NCBI GenBank assembly: GCA_029964075.1
Contig: CM057138.1
Coordinates: 6,752,932 to 6,816,931 of the forward strand
DNA length: 64,000 nt
Source of the DNA: Patiria pectinifera
Lineage: Eukaryota > Echinodermata > Asteroidea > Valvatida > Asterinidae
Direction of reading: 5' to 3'
Shown here: piece after piece, positions 59,351 to 64,000 of the stretch
Numbering within the stretch: position 1 is the stretch's first letter
Layout of the letters: each line of letters begins with the position of its first letter
Notes under the pieces: generated by a model
What the model saw: only the letters and a program-made list of their open reading frames with translations
What the model was told of the DNA's origin: nothing
Databases searched by the model: none
Translations under genes and position numbers: made by a program

Positions 59351-61101
59351 GGCCAAACAAAATAAATGGTGTGTTTACGATAACGGCCTGAAAAAAATCC
59401 AGGTAGGTAGGTAGGGAAATAATTTTATTTTGTACTTTTTTTTTTCATTTCAGTTCTGCATGCCCATGCGTGTTCTTTCACCAAAAATTGTATAAAACCA
59501 CTATTCAAGCATTGAGCATATTCAATCGATACATTTCAATCCAAATTAATTTGTTTCGTCGGCCAGGGTTCTCCCCAGGATTGTTTCAAACATGTGGGGG
59601 AAGATTTGCTGTGATTCAACAACCCGAAAATGTTTAAACTTTAGAAGCTCTCTGGTGCATTTTAGAGCAAATCTGGGGGTCTTTATCTTAAGATTTGTCC
59701 TTGAAATTCAGAGGAGATCTTGTAGGTTATTAATATTTTTGTAATTAAAGAAAAAAATCAAAATTGTTAACTTAAAAAAAAATAACATCTCACAACCTGT
59801 GTTTCATTGCTTCCTAACTAGAAAAGTATGCATTACATTTACATGTAAGTTTCAAATTAAGAAATTAAGGTGGAGAAAAAAAAACTTTTGCTTCCGATTA
59901 CATGTCTTTCAAAATAGCGTCAGTAGGTCGAAAAATTATTTCGCCAATTTTTTGGGGTGCTGATTAATGGAGCATCATTCGTACTAATCATAGAGCAAGG
60001 AATCATGTTTATTTTGTGCCTGGATTATTTTCATTTGCGCCACGAAAATTATCAAGACTGGCTATCAGAAGTGATTAAAACTTGCCTCACCTAATTAAAA
60101 ATATATATTTGAGGTCGGTGATTCCACTTTATACTTAACATACATCACGGCCGCTGGCACCACCAACATTCCGCCTGGCTGGCCGAACATCGCGCCGTGC
60201 TCACGGCCCGAAAATCTTGCACTACTGCAGAAACACGCTACGATGTTTCGCCGCAAGTTCGAGCTTTGCAATCTCGTCATTTTAATGGAAAACACATACA
60301 CAGAAAGTAAAGATCACGTTCTGTGAATTAATTCGCAGAAATTCTCTTTCTCCAGCGATGTTTGTTTGGTAATATTTTTTACGATCCAACTTCGGCCCAC
60401 TACATCATCATGCTGTATGATACGAAGTATGGACCGGAGAGCGGCAGTAGTCACTGGTTCCGGTCCTTCATCATAGCATTGATTCCGAGCTGGCGAAGGG
60501 AACCAGTGCACCATGCTGTATGTTAGCTGGGAGCTGCTGGTGGTCGATGTGTGCATTTTGATCACACATGCATCGGAAAAACAGGATTTTGGTCAAGATT
60601 TTGAAATAATGGCGGATGTAACGATCAAATTGTGCATTTTAATGACGTGTATGATAATTATATTGTGCGTATCAGGGGCTAAAAAATGTGATCGGCATTT
60701 TTTTGTCGGCGTATCGGGCAGGCCGCAATTCCAGCGTATCGGGCAGATACGCAGTACGCACGTTTGTATGTGGGGAGAACCATGCCGTCCGTCGGCCAGC
60801 CAGGCGTACCCCGATGCGTTTGTGCAAAAATAATCGTACTTCGTAGTTTGAGAATTCAAGTTTTGAGATCGTCGCAATTTTCGCACGTTTAACACAGGAA
60901 TGTTTGTGTCAAATCATGGTCAGATTCAAGTGTGGAAAGTGTTTTTTGTTCGTGGCAAATAATTAAAAGTACTTGAAATGTTTGAAATTTGTCAATTATC
61001 AACCTTCAAAATGGCAATAAAAAGTTTGAGGTCGGCAATTTGGCCGAAAAAATTCCAGGTCGGTCGGGTTACCGTAAACACACCATTTTTTTTGTTCGGC
61101 C
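59351..61101. mobile_element. Harbinger-like non-autonomous DNA transposon
   Basis: About 60-bp inverted ends (GGCCAAACAAAATAAATGGT, then GTGTTTACGATAAC; mirrored by GTTACCGTAAACACACCATT, then TTGTTCGGCC), with TAA on both sides (59348-59350 and 61102-61104). A 3-bp TAA target and GGCC ends fit PIF/Harbinger. The interior includes a GC-richer part (60120-60830) with frames of up to 106 codons that match nothing I recognise. Confidence 0.78.
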
Positions 61102-61540
61102 TAAATGATCATATTTTTGGGGTGATTTGCTCCACAGATATAATTGCAGGGTACCGGTACCTTTTGTTTTGTCTTAATATGTGTTTGTTATATCCATTGT
61201 TTTATGTACAAGTACAAGACTTCTGTTCAAAATCTTTAAACATACTTGTAATAATCCTAGAAATTCCCAAATGGAAGCTTTTTTCCACACTTTTTTTTAA
61301 AGAAGATTTACAGTGTTACTCTACAAAGCCAACATTTTGGCATTAGACTCAGTTTACAGGCTGGGGACGGTTCACATGTTTCGTTCACAAAGCACTCCGC
61401 AGAAGATATGGCAGTTAAAGTACATTACTTTATTTATAGTTGGCATCAAGTGGATGTAATGAAGAAATGTTCCTCTCAAAGTTTTTACAAAAGTGGTGGA
61501 TCATGACCAACATTTGTATGCACAACTGTAGAAGAATATA

Positions 61541-62238
61541 CAGTGTCTCCTGAAAATAATGGTGCATGTAAACCCCGCCATTTTTGCCAATTTAAGACCG
61601 GAATCTACTGCAAATGTTTACACGATCTTCAAGGTTACAGATTTAGCTTGAGAGTACCGTTTGTTTAATTAAAATTGCTTTTGTAAATCCAAAGATATCT
61701 TTGAATAACCGCAAAGCCAAAACAAAAAACACATTCTGTGCCACTTTTAGGAAGCGAGTGCTTCAAAGATCAGACAATGCCAGTATGGCTCTTTTGATAA
61801 GATTACATCCCTATGGGTGTAAGACAAACATTCCATTCACACAACAATATAGGGTTTTGTTCTTATACTGAAACAATTTAATAGCACAGACAGGTTCACT
61901 TCTTTAAAAACTTCAATGAAAGAGTTCAATTAAATATAAATGAATATTGCACACTCTGCTTAAAAATGTTAAAATCACTAACAGTAAAGTGATTTGGTTT
62001 TAGACTAGGACTATACTGATTTTAACTGCTTCACAGAAAGTGGCCCAAAATGGGTTTCTTGGCTTTGCCGTTATTCAAACATATCTTTGGATTTACAAAA
62101 GCAATCTCAATAAAACAAACGGTATTCTCAAGTTAAATTCATTACCTTGAATATGGTGTTAACATCCGCAGAAAATTTTGGTTGTAAATTAGCAAAAATG
62201 AAGGGGTTTACATACACCATTTTTTTCAGGACGCCCTG
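61541..62238. mobile_element. Palindromic MITE with TA duplication
   Basis: Ends CAGTGTCTCCTGAAAA and TTTTCAGGACGCCCTG flanked by TA (61539-61540 and 62239-62240). Long arms are mirrored throughout (ATGTAAACCCCGCCATTTTTGC.. against ..AAAAATGAAGGGGTTTACAT; TTGTAAATCCAAAGATAT against its inverse). Tc1/mariner- or ISL2EU-like. Confidence 0.8.
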
Positions 62239-63136
62239 TATAAGTTATCAAAAAAAACACAAGGACCGGGGAAACTGCTTGTCATGTTCAAGCTCATCCA
62301 TGCTACCATGGAGGAATAAGAACACAATTCCTCCATGATGCTACATTGTACTTAGGAGATTCGTCTTACTATAACATCACATCAGTATTGTATTTATTCA
62401 TTTGTTCATCGTTATCATTTTGCTGGACCTGAAAGGCAAGCCAATTGTCCTCTTGAGTTAAGGGGGGGGGGGGCCACTTATTACAGATGTTGAAAGACTT
62501 TCGGATGACAAACTAAGATATTTATTTTAATGGCCTGACTGAAGATGGTGTTGTTTTCATTGATTTTAGTTACTCTTTACTTCAGAGTCTTTTTCTAGAA
62601 CGATGTCAAAATGAAACTGGGCCAACAACATTGACTTCCTGCCTGTGTGTCACAGTCCCCCCCCCCCCCAACAACCAGACATCTTTGAAACTTGATCGCA
62701 GCTGTGAGGTGTTTTCATCCTTAATGCATCGAGGGACATGTTTGTGATGGGCTTTTCGCAGGAGTTGCCGATCTTTGTCATTGTCCGGTCCCTTGATTGC
62801 TGGAGCTGCATTTGATGATATCCACCAACCATGTTTTGATTGAGTAGTATGTTCAGGGGGTGATGTTATGTTTTGCAGAGTGATCGGTTGTTAATTGCAC
62901 TTTGAATTTTTTTTAATACACCTAGATAAACTGATCAATAAACTGGGTTTTTAAAACGTTCCGATACAGATATTAAAGATTTGTTTTTAACTGGCAGTTT
63001 ATACAATAAGCAAAAATCCAGGGGTCCAACCTGCAGTGAAAGATTACATATCTTTCTATGTATAATTTCATATATATGTCAGAGCAGTTGTTTCCTAAAT
63101 TAGGTATGTGCCCTTATCTTTAAATTTCAATAAATT

Positions 63137-63514
63137 GTCACCGTTTTCACAAAGGGACGGGCATGTCAAACTTGACAATTTGTTTGATTTCTGAGTTTGT
63201 TCACTATTTTGCTTTAAAACATGGTACTCAAGCATTCTTACATGTTTCCGTAAGCAAAGCATCATTAATTCCTGAATAACAATAATGACGCCAGGGGCAG
63301 GCATCTCGAAAATTGCATTTTGCAATTTCACGAAGAGACGCGAACATGCCTGCCCTTTGAACGCGTACAAAACGTATTGCACGGAAAGGCAGTAAAAGTA
63401 GGTTAACAGAGATTTTTGTTTTTACGAAGGGACGGGCATTACTTCTCTTGCCATCATCTCGAAAATGTTTTTTCTTCAAAATCCACATGCCCATCCCTTC
63501 GTGAAACCGGTGAC
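63137..63514. mobile_element. MITE with GTCACCG ends and repeated AAGGGACGGGCAT motif
   Basis: The left end GTCACCGTTTTCACAAAGGG, then ACGGGCATG, is mirrored by CATGCCCATCCCTTCGTGAA, then ACCGGTGAC. Two further inner copies of the motif (63329-63358 and 63424-63441) are present. Non-coding. Confidence 0.7.
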
Positions 63515-64000
63515 GAAAGGAGAGACTCTAAAAACATGGCTCTTTACACCTTGTTTGGTAGGTTTGGGCAAATTCCTGTGCTTCACATAATGACATTGGT
63601 TATTAATTTGCATATTAATTGATTAAAAAAAGACTGAAGGGTGTTCGGAATGCAAATGTCGAGATGATGCAAAAATAAGAAGTTTTGTTTGTTTGTGCGT
63701 ACCCCAGTGCATCTCCAGATTAAGTTGTAACCCATGGACCATTGCATTGCCGATGGAGCTTTTTATCAAAAGCATTGACATTCTCCTTCCCCATTTTTGC
63801 TGTGACGGTGTTGTAGTGTAGAAACATCAAATTGTGTACTCAGGACCAAAAATTCCTTGGCACGAAAAAACATCTGGTGAGAAAACTTTTGAAATTTGTT
63901 TTCAAATTTGACATGAAAAATCAAGTATTTGAAGAAAAAAATTGTTTAATTTGACGGTTGATGGAAATCACATTTTATAACTCACATCAACCAAAAACAC

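Larger units (their letters stand above)
48121..64000 (+). other. Long repeat-filled intron of the WDR31-like gene, or region with unseen exons
   Basis: No further WD40 exon with splice borders was found by reading. Open frames here are short and carry no recognisable domain. Contents identified are MITEs at 48196, 50794, 57211, 59351, 61541 and 63137 and a 181-bp tandem duplication at 57994. The remainder is AT-rich sequence with homopolymer runs in which I see nothing specific. Confidence 0.5.

Noticed and set aside
60513-60833. 106-codon frame with a hydrophobic stretch
   Set aside because: It lies in the core of a non-autonomous transposon, with no homologue recognised and no splice context.

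Overview
This is animal nuclear DNA, not bacterial. It carries intron-rich genes with GT..AG splice sites, an extracellular-matrix collagen, a secreted multidomain protein, a WD40 gene, and many nested transposons. The gene content and repeat types suggest a marine invertebrate, probably an invertebrate deuterostome such as an echinoderm, hemichordate or amphioxus. The species cannot be fixed from the sequence alone. Most short open frames are chance frames in introns and repeats and are not listed.

Layout. (1) Positions 1-2957 hold the 5' part of a Ty3/gypsy LTR retrotransposon on the minus strand (LTR, tRNA-Leu primer site, gag, start of pol). It lies upstream of, and probably in an intron of, (2) a fibrillar collagen gene on the plus strand. 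Seventeen exons of that gene are visible between 3239 and 18086: twelve Gly-X-Y exons, then a C-propeptide (COLF1) ending at a TGA. Its 5' exons lie left of the window. (3) Positions 18087-22216 are a tail-to-tail intergenic stretch with MITEs. (4) Positions 22217-41342 on the minus strand hold a complete 16-exon gene whose spliced frame closes exactly (2043 bp, 680 residues). Its protein has a signal peptide, two apolipoprotein-D-like lipocalin domains, a papilin-like GCC cysteine motif, a linker, an antistasin-like domain and two thyroglobulin type-1 domains. I know of no described family with this architecture, and it is the main discovery candidate. (5) About 2.6 kb head-to-head from it, on the plus strand, are the first two coding exons of a WDR31-like gene (43949-48120). 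The rest of that gene is not visible, and 48121-64000 looks like one very long first-half intron full of transposons.

The collagen and the lipocalin/antistasin/thyropin protein would both be secreted. The first is a matrix structural protein. The second combines likely hydrophobic-ligand carriers with two types of potential protease-inhibitor modules. WDR31 is a cytoplasmic ciliary-trafficking protein in other animals. Nothing shows that the three act together.

Repeat content is heavy and layered. It includes TTAA-flanked MITE families, a foldback element with palindromic 21-bp arrays, a 2-kb element carrying seven copies of one 15-mer, hAT-, pogo- and Harbinger-like MITEs, tRNA-derived SINEs, and LINE and Penelope fragments.
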